Positions 8,403 to 16,900 are shown, counted from the stretch's first letter. The stretch: DNA of 25,915 nt from Mageeibacillus sp. UBA5734 (GCA_002419365.1 DIGA01000086.1:1-25915); one strand, 5' to 3'. A program made the numbers and translations. The notes: generated by a model not told the origin, from the letters alone.

Positions 8403-8434
8403 ATCTGCCTTACGGTGAAATCGATCGCCTGATC

Positions 8435-8443
8435 TGCTAGAAT
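8435..8443 (+). promoter_or_regulatory. Extended -10 promoter-like element before the plus-strand membrane gene
   Basis: TGCTAGAAT fits an extended -10 box (TGnTATAAT with one change). No good -35 is seen at 16-18 bp. Seven bases downstream is the A of the in-frame ATG at 8451, and no Shine-Dalgarno sequence precedes either candidate ATG. A leaderless transcript is therefore plausible. Confidence 0.4.
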
Positions 8444-9677
8444 GATGGTCATGAAGAAGCATGAATCTCAGATCCTGCCCCGCGAATTATCCCAACAAAG
8501 AAGCAGCTCCAGAAACAGGCGCAAGATCCACTGGCTGGTGCGGCTGCTGGTGGCCGTGGTCCTGGTCAGCCTTGCAGCCTTGTCGTTGCTGGCCTACTGG
8601 TCGACCTTCAATCTCGTGACCCTCTCACTGCCCACACGTGTCTATCAGTCCAGCCGCCAGGCATCGATTGATTACCAAGTGGTCTCGACGGCACCAGGAA
8701 CAACTGGCGAGTCGCTTGCTGGCGAAGGCCAGGTCTATGTCAGCGCCTTGGCTCAGGCCGTGCGCCCGGTCTTCCGATATTCCTTTGCAGCTGATTCTTC
8801 GCAATCCGTGACCGTTTCTTCGCAAGTCCTCGCCACGTTGCGCATCTGGGCCACAAAGGGCCAGGACCAGCTTTTATTTGAAGACAGCCAGATCATGGCT
8901 GCTCCGGAAGTCATGACCCTGGATGCAGCCGAGTACCAGATCGAACGCATAGCTGACATTCCCCTGCAGGATTTCAAGAACCAGTTCCAGGCATTTGCCA
9001 GTCAGACGCCCCTCGAGATCCGAGGCGAACTGGTCATCAGTCTGTTAGCCAAGACGGAATCCCTCCTGCCATCCGGCATAGTTACCCTGATCGACCAGCC
9101 TTCCCTGATCCTGCCTTTGACGAATGACACCTTCTCGATCACAGAAAAAGTGGATCTCAGGCCTGAAACAGTCTGGCGCCTGCTGCCCTATCAGATTGTC
9201 CTTCAAATCTTCCATCCGGCTGTTTTTCCGGCTGTTGCTGTCCTGTTCCTGGCTGGCCTGGTTCTCTGGCTGCGTCTGACCCAGACCTGGCGCAAAGACC
9301 CCTTTGAGAAAAAACTGGCCTGGATGAAGCGCCAGTGCCGGGGCCGTCTGATGATGATTTCGGACAAGGCCTGGGAACCGGAATGGTGCATCACAACCCA
9401 GGATTTCAAGACCATGGTGCGGACGGCCAGGAAACTCAAACATCCGGTCTTTTGTCATGTCGATCGTCAGGGGCCCTTCCCTGTCGCCTATTTCTATGTC
9501 TACTACGGTGAAAACAATTATTGCCTGACCTTCCGGCCGGAAGGTGTATCTGATACATCTTCAGACGACGATTTCGAGTTGCCTGAAAACAGGCAGTTGC
9601 CACCAATCCCGACTTTGCCAGAGATGCCTCAGCCCGTTGAAGATCCAGCTGGTGAGCCCCCGGCGGACCCGGCTTAG
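8442..9677 (+). CDS. Two-pass membrane protein, possibly DUF5305-like
   Basis: This is a 411-residue protein with a basic N-terminus, a membrane segment (about 31-53), a beta-rich extracytoplasmic region (about 54-257), a second membrane segment (about 258-278) and a cytoplasmic tail ending in a Pro/Glu-rich stretch. The layout (YQSSRQASIDYQV, YVSALAQAVRPVFRYSF, then an ordered loop up to TM2) recalls DUF5305 proteins of Firmicutes and archaea, some found near signal peptidases. That match is from memory and uncertain, and no catalytic motif is seen. ATGs at 8442, 8445 and 8451 are possible starts; the promoter position favours 8451. It is the only plus-strand gene in the first 21 kb. Its TAG stop overlaps the stop of the convergent gene. 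Confidence 0.8.
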   Translation: MMVMKKHESQILPRELSQQRSSSRNRRKIHWLVRLLVAVVLVSLAALSLLAYWSTFNLVTLSLPTRVYQSSRQASIDYQVVSTAPGTTGESLAGEGQVYVSALAQAVRPVFRYSFAADSSQSVTVSSQVLATLRIWATKGQDQLLFEDSQIMAAPEVMTLDAAEYQIERIADIPLQDFKNQFQAFASQTPLEIRGELVISLLAKTESLLPSGIVTLIDQPSLILPLTNDTFSITEKVDLRPETVWRLLPYQIVLQIFHPAVFPAVAVLFLAGLVLWLRLTQTWRKDPFEKKLAWMKRQCRGRLMMISDKAWEPEWCITTQDFKTMVRTARKLKHPVFCHVDRQGPFPVAYFYVYYGENNYCLTFRPEGVSDTSSDDDFELPENRQLPPIPTLPEMPQPVEDPAGEPPADPA

Positions 9678-11155
9678 TTTAAACCGGCCAGCACACGGCT
9701 AAGATCATGGATATCACCGGTGACCTCGATGTCACTGAGTTTTTTCACGCGGTAAGTTGAGACGCCATTGACCGTGGCCTGGGCTCTGACTTCAGCCAGA
9801 TGGGACTTGGACAGACGCTGGTGCTGCCAGCTGAGGGTCTGGCGGTCAGAAGGGATCGTCACTTCGACTTCAAAGTGGGTCGCTGGATTGGCTGAGTTCT
9901 GATTCAGGGTGTACGTCTTGCCCAGGAAAATCAGGCTGGCTGATTCTGTCGGATGGCTGAAATCAATGGCAAAGGTCACTTTCTCCAGGCCCAGGTAGCG
10001 GTGGCGGTCGCGCGATTCATTATAGTCAAAGGCCGTGTCCCTGCGGGCAAAATAATCGAGCGATCCGCTGGTATCTAGTTCTATGGTCAATGGCGCTGCT
10101 GCGCCATCGACTACTTCGATCGTCTGGCTGGCAGTCGACAGGAAGATATCGCCCATCCAGCTGACGGCCCAGGCCTGCCCTGAGACGGTCAGATTCTTGG
10201 TCACACTGGTGCCCAGGTAGGTCCGGGGAACCGGCTGGACCAGATCGATGCTCCAGGGGCCCAGGCCGCTGCCTGCTTTCCAGTCCAAGGTGTTACCTAC
10301 ACCACAATTGGCCAGGTCCTGCAGCGTGGCCAGGCCGCTAAACTGGTTGATCCAGCCACTGAGGCGGTAGCGCAGATCAACCGAACTGGCGCCTGCCGGT
10401 ATGACAAGCGTATCACCAGCGCCGAGGGGAGACAGGATCTCCAGTCGGCTGTACAAGGCGATCTGGCCGCTGCCAGGACCGGTGAAGGTGGCATAGCGCA
10501 GCTGGTTGGTCCCAGGCAGATTGTGGCGTGTGTAGATGGCAAATCCGAGGTGCCAGGCTGGCGGCGTCAGGATGATGCTGTTGCCAGTGGTCAGACCCAG
10601 TCCGTAAAAGTCCATGCCACCATAAGTATCCCGGCGATAGGACAGCGGCGACTGGCTGACCAGGCTGCGCTGGCTCTCGGACAGACGCGCCCAGGAAATT
10701 TCGGCGGCAAGGCCCAGATCCTGTTCTTCCCAGTCCCAGGGGCTTGTATAGGTCGCACCCGTCGGTGAATCGTCAGGAAAATCGGAATTGGTCACCGGTG
10801 TTTCATCATAGGAAAAACCGAGGTAGGCGTATTCGCCATAGCGCGTATCATACCGGTTGTCAGGAACCTGGTCAGGGGTGCCGTAAACGAGCAGTTTTTT
10901 ACTGGCGTAGGTCTGGTAATTGGCGACATAGGCGTTGTAGCGGCTCGTGCTGGGGCGGCCGGTTGCCTGCAGATACGTTTCATAGGTCAGCTGGCTGACT
11001 GGCGGTTTGGGAATGCCTGTTGAGCCGGGGAAATCGAGGGCTGCAACCGGCTGGGGCAAGGCCAGGACCAGCACGACTATGGATATCGCCAGGACCAGAA
11101 GGCTGATCAAAGGATCAAGCCGGTTCAAATGTGCAGTAGGTTTCCCGACCCGCAT
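9674..11155 (-). CDS. Exported protein of unknown function (493 aa)
   Basis: I do not recognise a family. The N-terminus has a basic stretch, a hydrophobic segment (about 15-35) and a possible signal-peptidase site after PVAA (about residue 39), so the protein is probably secreted or surface-anchored. The rest is rich in Ser, Thr, Tyr and Gly with alternating polar/hydrophobic stretches suggesting a beta-rich fold. No repeats, LPxTG motif or catalytic signature were seen. The ATG is secure: GGAGGTGA lies 6 nt upstream, inside the end of the preceding gene, which overlaps by 41 nt. This implies co-expression and translational coupling with that 250-residue protein. Its TAA stop interleaves with the TAG of the convergent gene, leaving no room for a terminator between them. 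Confidence 0.8.
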   Translation of the reverse strand: MRVGKPTAHLNRLDPLISLLVLAISIVVLVLALPQPVAALDFPGSTGIPKPPVSQLTYETYLQATGRPSTSRYNAYVANYQTYASKKLLVYGTPDQVPDNRYDTRYGEYAYLGFSYDETPVTNSDFPDDSPTGATYTSPWDWEEQDLGLAAEISWARLSESQRSLVSQSPLSYRRDTYGGMDFYGLGLTTGNSIILTPPAWHLGFAIYTRHNLPGTNQLRYATFTGPGSGQIALYSRLEILSPLGAGDTLVIPAGASSVDLRYRLSGWINQFSGLATLQDLANCGVGNTLDWKAGSGLGPWSIDLVQPVPRTYLGTSVTKNLTVSGQAWAVSWMGDIFLSTASQTIEVVDGAAAPLTIELDTSGSLDYFARRDTAFDYNESRDRHRYLGLEKVTFAIDFSHPTESASLIFLGKTYTLNQNSANPATHFEVEVTIPSDRQTLSWQHQRLSKSHLAEVRAQATVNGVSTYRVKKLSDIEVTGDIHDLSRVLAGLN

Positions 11156-11867
11156 GGTACGTCACCTCCAGTCCTTCCAGCCTGAAGCGCTCCTGCCAGT
11201 CTGCCATCTGGTGGCTGGAGGTGTTTTTCAGGCGCTCGGAAAAATCTTTCTCATAGCAGGCGAGCACAAAATCGCAGATCGCCTGTGCATGCGTGTCATC
11301 GACCAGAGTCTCCAGCCAGTAGGCCAGTTCCCGAGCCAGTTCCTCCTCATGGCAGCTGCCAGACGCAAGGACCTGTTGCCGGTTCTGCTCCTGGAACAGG
11401 CGATCCAGGAGCAGGACGGGATAAGTCGGAGATGGGGATGTGGCCCGATTGAAATAGAAACTGAAGTAACTGGTGAAAGCCCGGGCTGTCATTTCCGAGC
11501 TGGAAACCAGCAAGAATATTCGTTCGATGGCTGGATCGGGCTGGATGACATAGGCACCCCAGGGATGCTGGGTTGCAAGGTGCTCGTTACGCTGGTTGCT
11601 GAGACGTTGAAGGTCATCCCGGACGGAAGTCGAAACGGCATCTGGCTGGGGTGTCTCCTCTGGCTTCGTTTCAGCGACTAAGACAGCAGGCGGATCCGTC
11701 TCTGTCGCTCCAGCTGGCTGAGAATAATCCTGAACCTGTGTGCCAGGATTTTGAGTTTGCCAACGGGTCTGGATCATGAACCAGGCAGTGGACATCAGGG
11801 CAAGGCCGATACCGGCACCGGTGGCTACCAAACGCCAGGACAAGGCAGAAAGCATCCTGTTGGTCAT
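11115..11867 (-). CDS. Membrane-anchored protein of unknown function (250 aa)
   Basis: No family is recognised. A membrane segment (about 11-32) is followed by a Thr/Pro/Glu-rich linker (about 35-80), then a domain with mixed helical character (about 85-250) containing several Cys residues (GSCHEEE, ICDFVLACYEKD, YCTF). The likely topology is N-in with an extracytoplasmic C-terminal domain. The start ATG (11865-11867) has GAGGAGG 7 nt upstream. It precedes and overlaps by 41 nt the 493-residue exported protein, so the two probably act together. The pair lies downstream of sigI-rsgI, separated from it by a terminator and a 9-bp direct repeat, making control by the envelope-sensing sigma factor conceivable but unproven. 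Confidence 0.8.
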   Translation of the reverse strand: MTNRMLSALSWRLVATGAGIGLALMSTAWFMIQTRWQTQNPGTQVQDYSQPAGATETDPPAVLVAETKPEETPQPDAVSTSVRDDLQRLSNQRNEHLATQHPWGAYVIQPDPAIERIFLLVSSSEMTARAFTSYFSFYFNRATSPSPTYPVLLLDRLFQEQNRQQVLASGSCHEEELARELAYWLETLVDDTHAQAICDFVLACYEKDFSERLKNTSSHQMADWQERFRLEGLEVTYHAGRETYCTFEPA

Positions 11868-11930
11868 GGTGATTCCTCCTCTTTTGCCTTCAATCTAGCA
11901 AAAGATTGGAATGAACCCCAGCCGGTTTCG

Positions 11931-11959
11931 TGCGACAATTCTCGCGCTTTTGCGACAAT
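11931..11959 (-). promoter_or_regulatory. 9-bp direct repeat upstream of the unknown exported pair
   Basis: On the plus strand TGCGACAAT occurs at 11931-11939 and again at 11951-11959, 20 bp apart start to start. That is close to two helical turns and suits a protein bound on one DNA face. It lies 64-92 bp upstream of the 250-residue gene's start. A weak TGCTAGATT extended -10-like element lies nearer the gene, at about 11890-11898. Confidence 0.3.
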
Positions 11960-11961
11960 GA

Positions 11962-11988
11962 AAAGGCATCCAGATGCTGGATGCCTTT
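11962..11988 (-). terminator. Intrinsic terminator after rsgI
   Basis: Perfect 12-bp arms, AAAGGCATCCAG (11962-11973) and CTGGATGCCTTT (11977-11988), enclose a 3-nt loop. On the minus strand the stem is followed by a run ending TTTTC. It ends the sigI-rsgI transcript about 65 nt after the rsgI stop. Confidence 0.8.
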
Positions 11989-12053
11989 GTGTGTCAGTGC
12001 TTTGGCGGTTTCCCGGTTTTCGACAAATCGAATGTCTACTGCATGGCGCAAGA

Positions 12054-13115
12054 CTAGTTCTTGCCCTGCTGGGTGGCGGTGCCAGTGCCACCGCCAGGTC
12101 CATTCGGTTCCCCTGTGCCGCTGGTCGGGCCAGGTCCGTTCTGGGCAGCTGAACCAGTGGTCTCGCGGTTGGTTTCACGGTTGGTTTCCGTATGCTGGTA
12201 AGTTGGTTGCGAACCGTCCTGTGCGCCATCACCCGCTTTGCGCTGCATCATGAGGCCTTCCTGATTGGCGAACTGGAGGCGTTCCTGGTTGGCGAAATAT
12301 TCACGGATCGATTCGGCACGGCCGAGGCCAGCTTGTTCAGAACGCTGGTTCAGAAGCTTCAGTCCGACTCCGATGTTTTCCTGGCGAGCCTCGATGCGGT
12401 TTTGCTCGGTGGCGCGCAGCATGGCCAATTCGACGTTTTGCATGTTTTCATTGTTCTGGATGCGGTTCTGGATCCGGTTTCTGATCTGTGCCAGCAGCGG
12501 TTCGACTCCTTCGGCCGGTCCATCGGCCAGCGGGCATTCGGTGACGACGACATAATCTGCCAAATCATCTGCATCTTCAATGAAACCAGCTGCGGTGGCG
12601 AGTTCGATGATCTTCTCGACCGCTTCGTCTGAAGTCAGGCCAAGTACGGAATCAAGATCGAGTTCCTCGGCATCTTCATTCAATGCTTCCACTTTGACGA
12701 CTTTGTCACTGGCGGAGACGTACAGCTCAACTTCGGGGTTGATCTGGACCGTCAGGACCAGGGCGGCAGGTTCTGCGGCGAGGCTAGTGGAGCCGGCGGA
12801 TTCAGTGACGCCCATTTGGGTCTGGGCGGGCGTGGTGTCAGCAGGACTGCCCGTCAGCGGGAGCAGGCCCGGCAAGGCAAGCAGTGTACCGACTGCGACA
12901 ACCATAACCAAGGCTACGGCCCAGACAAGTGTTTTCTTTTTCATTTCAAATCCCTCCCTGATGGATGGCGAACCGATCCGGTCAGCGGTGGAAAACCAGA
13001 TCGTCTGGCCAGCTGCATGGCTGGGCTGGCGCCGGATTTTCAGGTATTCGTGGTCTTTGGTCAAGACAACGGTGTGGCGCAGTCCCAGCGTCAGGATGAG
13101 GCCTTGGCGATCCAT
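12054..13115 (-). CDS. rsgI: Anti-sigma-I factor RsgI, membrane-anchored
   Basis: RsgI holds SigI inactive at the membrane and releases it on an envelope or substrate signal. The 353-residue protein has the RsgI N-terminal domain (about 1-45: GLILTLGLRHTVVLTKDHEYLKI), a membrane segment (about 62-85) and the typical extracytoplasmic domain (about 115-180: LTVQINPEVELYVSASDKVV..ALNEDAEEL). The Asn-Pro at 126-127 matches the bond reported to undergo autoproteolysis in RsgI proteins. The C-terminal half is Gln/Asn/Arg-rich helix then a Gly/Thr/Asn-rich tail; no carbohydrate-binding module is seen. The ATG at 13113-13115 has GAGGTGA 5 nt upstream and is preferred over a GTG three codons earlier. 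A second in-frame ATG at 12944 has an even stronger ribosome binding site. It follows sigI and a 35-codon ORF. Confidence 0.9.
   Translation of the reverse strand: MDRQGLILTLGLRHTVVLTKDHEYLKIRRQPSHAAGQTIWFSTADRIGSPSIREGFEMKKKTLVWAVALVMVVAVGTLLALPGLLPLTGSPADTTPAQTQMGVTESAGSTSLAAEPAALVLTVQINPEVELYVSASDKVVKVEALNEDAEELDLDSVLGLTSDEAVEKIIELATAAGFIEDADDLADYVVVTECPLADGPAEGVEPLLAQIRNRIQNRIQNNENMQNVELAMLRATEQNRIEARQENIGVGLKLLNQRSEQAGLGRAESIREYFANQERLQFANQEGLMMQRKAGDGAQDGSQPTYQHTETNRETNRETTGSAAQNGPGPTSGTGEPNGPGGGTGTATQQGKN
12942..12959 (-). promoter_or_regulatory. Internal ribosome binding site and ATG within rsgI
   Basis: On the minus strand AGGGAGGG (12952-12959) lies 7 nt before an in-frame ATG (12942-12944). 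The product would begin MKKKTLVWAVAL, a signal-peptide-like start, and would lack the cytoplasmic sigma-binding domain while keeping the membrane and sensor parts. Confidence 0.45.
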
Positions 13116-13120
13116 GATTT

Positions 13121-13228
13121 TCACCTCTCTTCGTGAATCAGTCGCTTGCTAGGTTCACCATACAGTACGGCTGTGCCGTCCGGTTTGGGGACCATTTTTG
13201 CGATCAGGAGAAATTTTTCATGTGTCAT
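13121..13228 (-). CDS. 35-codon ORF bridging sigI and rsgI
   Basis: This ORF is too short for ordinary gene callers but tightly placed. Its ATG (13226-13228) overlaps the sigI TGA as ATGA, and its own TGA ends 5 nt before the rsgI ATG. It therefore fills the 109-nt gap exactly, and its last codons carry the rsgI Shine-Dalgarno sequence. The product begins MTHEKFLLIAK, has a central KPDGTAVLYGEP turn-like segment and ends KRLIHEER; it has no membrane segment or signal peptide. It is out of frame with rsgI. No good ribosome binding site precedes it, so it would rely on reinitiation after sigI. No homologue is recognised. It may be a small protein affecting SigI or RsgI, or simply a coupling device. 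Confidence 0.55.
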   Translation of the reverse strand: MTHEKFLLIAKMVPKPDGTAVLYGEPSKRLIHEER

Positions 13229-13953
13229 GCCTGGTGCCCGCGAACTTCATCGAGCCAGGCGGCGACTTCAGAATCAGGCTGGCTGTAAACGAGTGTGGCT
13301 GCCAGCAGATAGATGCGATTGCGCTTGACCACCTTGGAACTGACTGCAAGCTTGGTGGCCACTTGCTGGACCGGCAGGCGCTTTTTCTGCCGAATCACGG
13401 CCATCAGTTCGGCATCGTTGCTTAATGCTTTGGCAATTGCCAGGACGTTTTGCCGCGTGTCCTGGTGTTTGGGGGTCGCCCGGACCAGATCCGAAAACTG
13501 GATGCCATAGGAATAGAGTTCAGAAGCCAGCCGGCGGATGTCGTCGGCCATGCTCAATTCTCGCGCCAGACGATCCACATCATCTTCAGCCAATTCCATT
13601 TCATCCAGGTTCAGGGTTCGGTTTCTATGTTCCTGCTGCCAGTAGGTCTTGAGACGGCTGGCGATCACCAGGCGGGCAAAACTCAAGAAAGATCCCTTGC
13701 CAGGAATAAAACGCTGCATGGCTTCGTAAAAAGCCGCAAGACCGAGCGACCATTCCTCGTCATTGGCCGTGTCGATGTAGCGGCCGGACAAGCTGGCGAC
13801 GGTCTTGCGGATGAAAGGCTGGTAGGCCGTGATCAGGCGGTCAGCGGCTGTGGTGTCCTGAGTGCGCTGCCAGGCCGCGATTGTAGCATCCAGATCTGGT
13901 TCTGCTGTGTCGCGCTCCTGGGGCAGCTGTTTTTTCACAGGCCAGGCAAACAT
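13225..13953 (-). CDS. sigI: RNA polymerase sigma factor SigI
   Basis: SigI is an alternative sigma factor of Bacilli and Clostridia, used for heat or envelope stress and, in cellulolytic clostridia, for polysaccharide-responsive gene expression. The 242-residue protein matches the family along its length: DRLITAYQPFIRKTVASL, then DEEWSLGLAAFYEAMQRF and GKGSFLSFARLVI of region 2, then a C-terminal region with YGIQFSDLVRATPKHQDTR and VVKRNRIYLLAATLVY in place of a standard region 4. The ATG has GGAGG 8 nt upstream. It starts 15 nt after the purL stop with no visible promoter between, so it may be transcribed with purL or from a promoter inside it. The next ORFs are the 35-codon frame and rsgI. 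Confidence 0.93.
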   Translation of the reverse strand: MFAWPVKKQLPQERDTAEPDLDATIAAWQRTQDTTAADRLITAYQPFIRKTVASLSGRYIDTANDEEWSLGLAAFYEAMQRFIPGKGSFLSFARLVIASRLKTYWQQEHRNRTLNLDEMELAEDDVDRLARELSMADDIRRLASELYSYGIQFSDLVRATPKHQDTRQNVLAIAKALSNDAELMAVIRQKKRLPVQQVATKLAVSSKVVKRNRIYLLAATLVYSQPDSEVAAWLDEVRGHQA

Positions 13954-13968
13954 GGACGACGCCTCCGA

Positions 13969-16900
13969 TCAGCGGGTGAAATAAGCAACTCCCGCTTCGA
14001 AGATCCGCTGGTCTTTGGCACCAGGGATGTTTTTTGCCAGGTAGTGGCCGAGACGTTCGGAATGGCCCATCTTGCCCAGAATCCGTCCGTCGGGGCTGGT
14101 GATGCCTTCGATGGCAGCCACCGAGCCATTGGGATTATAGGCAGTCAAGCCGGTCGGTTTGCCGGTCGGATCGACATACTGGGTGGCGATCTGGCGCTGT
14201 TCGACCAGCGTCTGGAGCACGTCCGGTGTGGCAACGAAACGGCCTTCGCCATGCGAGACCGGGATCTGATGCAAGTCGCCGGGCTGGGTGTACATCAGCC
14301 AGGGCGAACGGTTGTCTGTGATTTTTGTTGTCACGTACTGAGAGACATGTCGGCCGATCTTGTTGAAGGTCAGGGTCGGGCTATCCGCCGTCAGCTCGAC
14401 GATATCGCCATAAGGCAAAAGACCGAGCTTGACCAGGGCCTGGAAGCCATTGCAGATGCCCAGGGCCAGGCCATCGCGGACAAAGAGCAGCTGGCGGATC
14501 TGGTCGGCGATCTGGGGATTGCGCAAGGTCGCGGCAATGAATTTGCCGGAGCCCTCTGGCTCGTCACCGCCGGAGAAGCCGCCGGGCAGCATCAGGATCT
14601 GGGATCGGGCGATGCCCTTTTCCATTGCGGTGAGTGTCTGGGCGATGTCGTCTGCAGTCCGATTTCGGACGACGAGAATCTCGACCTCGGCCCCGGCCTT
14701 GTGGAAGGCTTTCTGGGTGTCGTATTCGCAGTTGGTGCCCGGGAAAACCGGGATGAAGACACGTGGCTTGGCTTTGCCCTGGCTGATGTGGGCCGATGAC
14801 CAGTCCACGGGAGCCAATGTGGTCAGGTCAGGATAGGTTTCTCTCTGGTCGGCCCGGGTTGCGAAGACTTTTTCCAGCTTCCCTTCCCAGGCGGCGAGGG
14901 CTTTATCAAAAGTCAGGGAAGCACCATGGTAGAGGAAAGCATCGGTCTGGGTCGAACAGCCGACGACTTCACCGCCCTGGTCGAGCAAAGCCTGCAGGGC
15001 AGAGGCGCTGGTCGGGGCGACCAGAAGCGCAGCCGGCTGGGGCCGGAACAGGTCCTCGGGTGGCAGGGTCTCGGCAAAGACAAAGCCGAGGTGCTCGCCG
15101 AAGCACATCTTGCAGACGGCAACGGCCAGACCACTGCCCTGGACCGTTGCTGCGGCGGCGATGTGGCCCTCGAGGTGCAGCTTGCGGACGAGGTCGAGGT
15201 TGGCCAGATACTCACGGGCTTCTGGCAGATAGAGCTCATCCACCGGCACTGGCAGCAGGACGAGGGTCTGGTCCGGCTTTTGCAGGCTGGCGGAAAGGAC
15301 CTTGCCAGCGGATTCAACCGCCACGGCAAAGGAAACCAGAGTCGGCGGCACGTGGAGGTCCATGAAGCTGCCAGACATACTGTCCTTGCCGCCGATGGCC
15401 GCCACACCAAAATCAAGCTGGGCCTGGAAGGCACCGAGCAATGCAGCCGTCGGTTTACCCCATTTCTGGGCCGTGGTCAGGCGTTCGAAATATTCCTGGA
15501 AGGTCAGATAGGCTTTGCGCGGATCGCCGCCGAGGGCTGTGATTTTAGCCAGGGACTGGGCAACCGCATAATAGGCGCCATGGAAGGGACTCCAGCTGGA
15601 CAGGTCGGCGTCAAAGCCGAAGGTCATCAGGGTCGTGGCATCAGTCTCTCCCTCCAGGACCGGGATCAGTGCGGCCATGCCTTCCTCGGGGGTCAGCTGG
15701 CGGCGGCCGCCGAACGGCATCAGGACGGATCCGGCGCCGATCGTGCTGTCAAAGCGCTCGACCAGTCCCTTGCGGGAACAGGCATTGAGCGCGGCGAGGC
15801 GGGCGGCGAGCTGGTCGGCAAACGTCTCCGGCTCGGCCGGGTAGTCCATCTGGACTTGATAGCTGCCGGTCTGGGGCTGGTTGAAATAGGACTGGGCCAT
15901 GTCAGGCAGCTCGATCGCGACTTCTGCCGCCTGAGGCGCACCATTGGTGTCGATGAAGGCCCGGGCCAGGTCGACAATCGTCCGGCCGCGCCATTGCATG
16001 ACCATGCGTGGTTCCTCGGTGACCTCTGCGACGACGACGGCTTCGAGGTTTTCCTGGGCCGCCGCAGCGATCATGATGTCAGCATCGCCTGATGCCACAA
16101 CAACTGCCATGCGCTCCTGTGACTCGGAAATGGCCAGCTCGGTACCATCGAGGCCTTCGTACTTGCGCGGCACGCGGTCGAGATCGATCCTGAGGCCAGC
16201 AGCCAGTTCGCCGATGGCGACAGAAACGCCGCCGGCACCAAAGTCATTGCAGCGCTTGATCAGGGTCGAGACGGAAGGATTGCGGAACAGGCGCTGGATT
16301 TTGCGTTCGGTCGGCGGGTTACCCTTCTGGACTTCGGAACCACAGGTGATGATCGATTCCTCAGTATGGGCTTTCGATGAGCCGGTCGCGCCTCCACAGC
16401 CATCACGGCCCGTGCGGCCGCCTAACAGGATGACGACATCACCGGGGGCCGGGACTTCGCGCCGGACGTTTTCGGCCGGGGCGGCGGCGATCACGGCGCC
16501 GATCTCCATGCGCTTGGCAATGTAGCCGGGGTGGTAGATCTCTTCGACCTGGCCGGTGGACAGGCCGATCTGGTTGCCATAGGAGCTGTAGCCGGCCGCC
16601 GCAGTGGTTGTGATCTTGCGCTGGGGCAGTTTGCCGGGCATCGTCTGGCTGACCGGGACGGTCGGGTCACCGCTGCCGGTGACGCGCATCGCCTGATAGA
16701 CATAGGAACGGCCGGATAGTGGATCGCGGATCGCTCCACCGAGGCAGGTTGCCGCCCCGCCGAAGGGTTCGATCTCGGTCGGGTGGTTGTGGGTTTCGTT
16801 CTTGAACATCACCAGGTAGTCCTGGTGAGCGCCATCGACCGGGATACTGACGCGGATGCTGCAGGCGTTGATTTCCTCGGACTCGTCGAGGCCCTGGAGA

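Noticed and set aside
8398..8426. Plus-strand TTGACA as -35 of the 8442 gene
   Set aside because: A perfect -35, but the hexamer 17 bp downstream is TCGATC, a poor -10. The extended -10 at 8435-8443 is a better candidate and lies too far away to pair with it.
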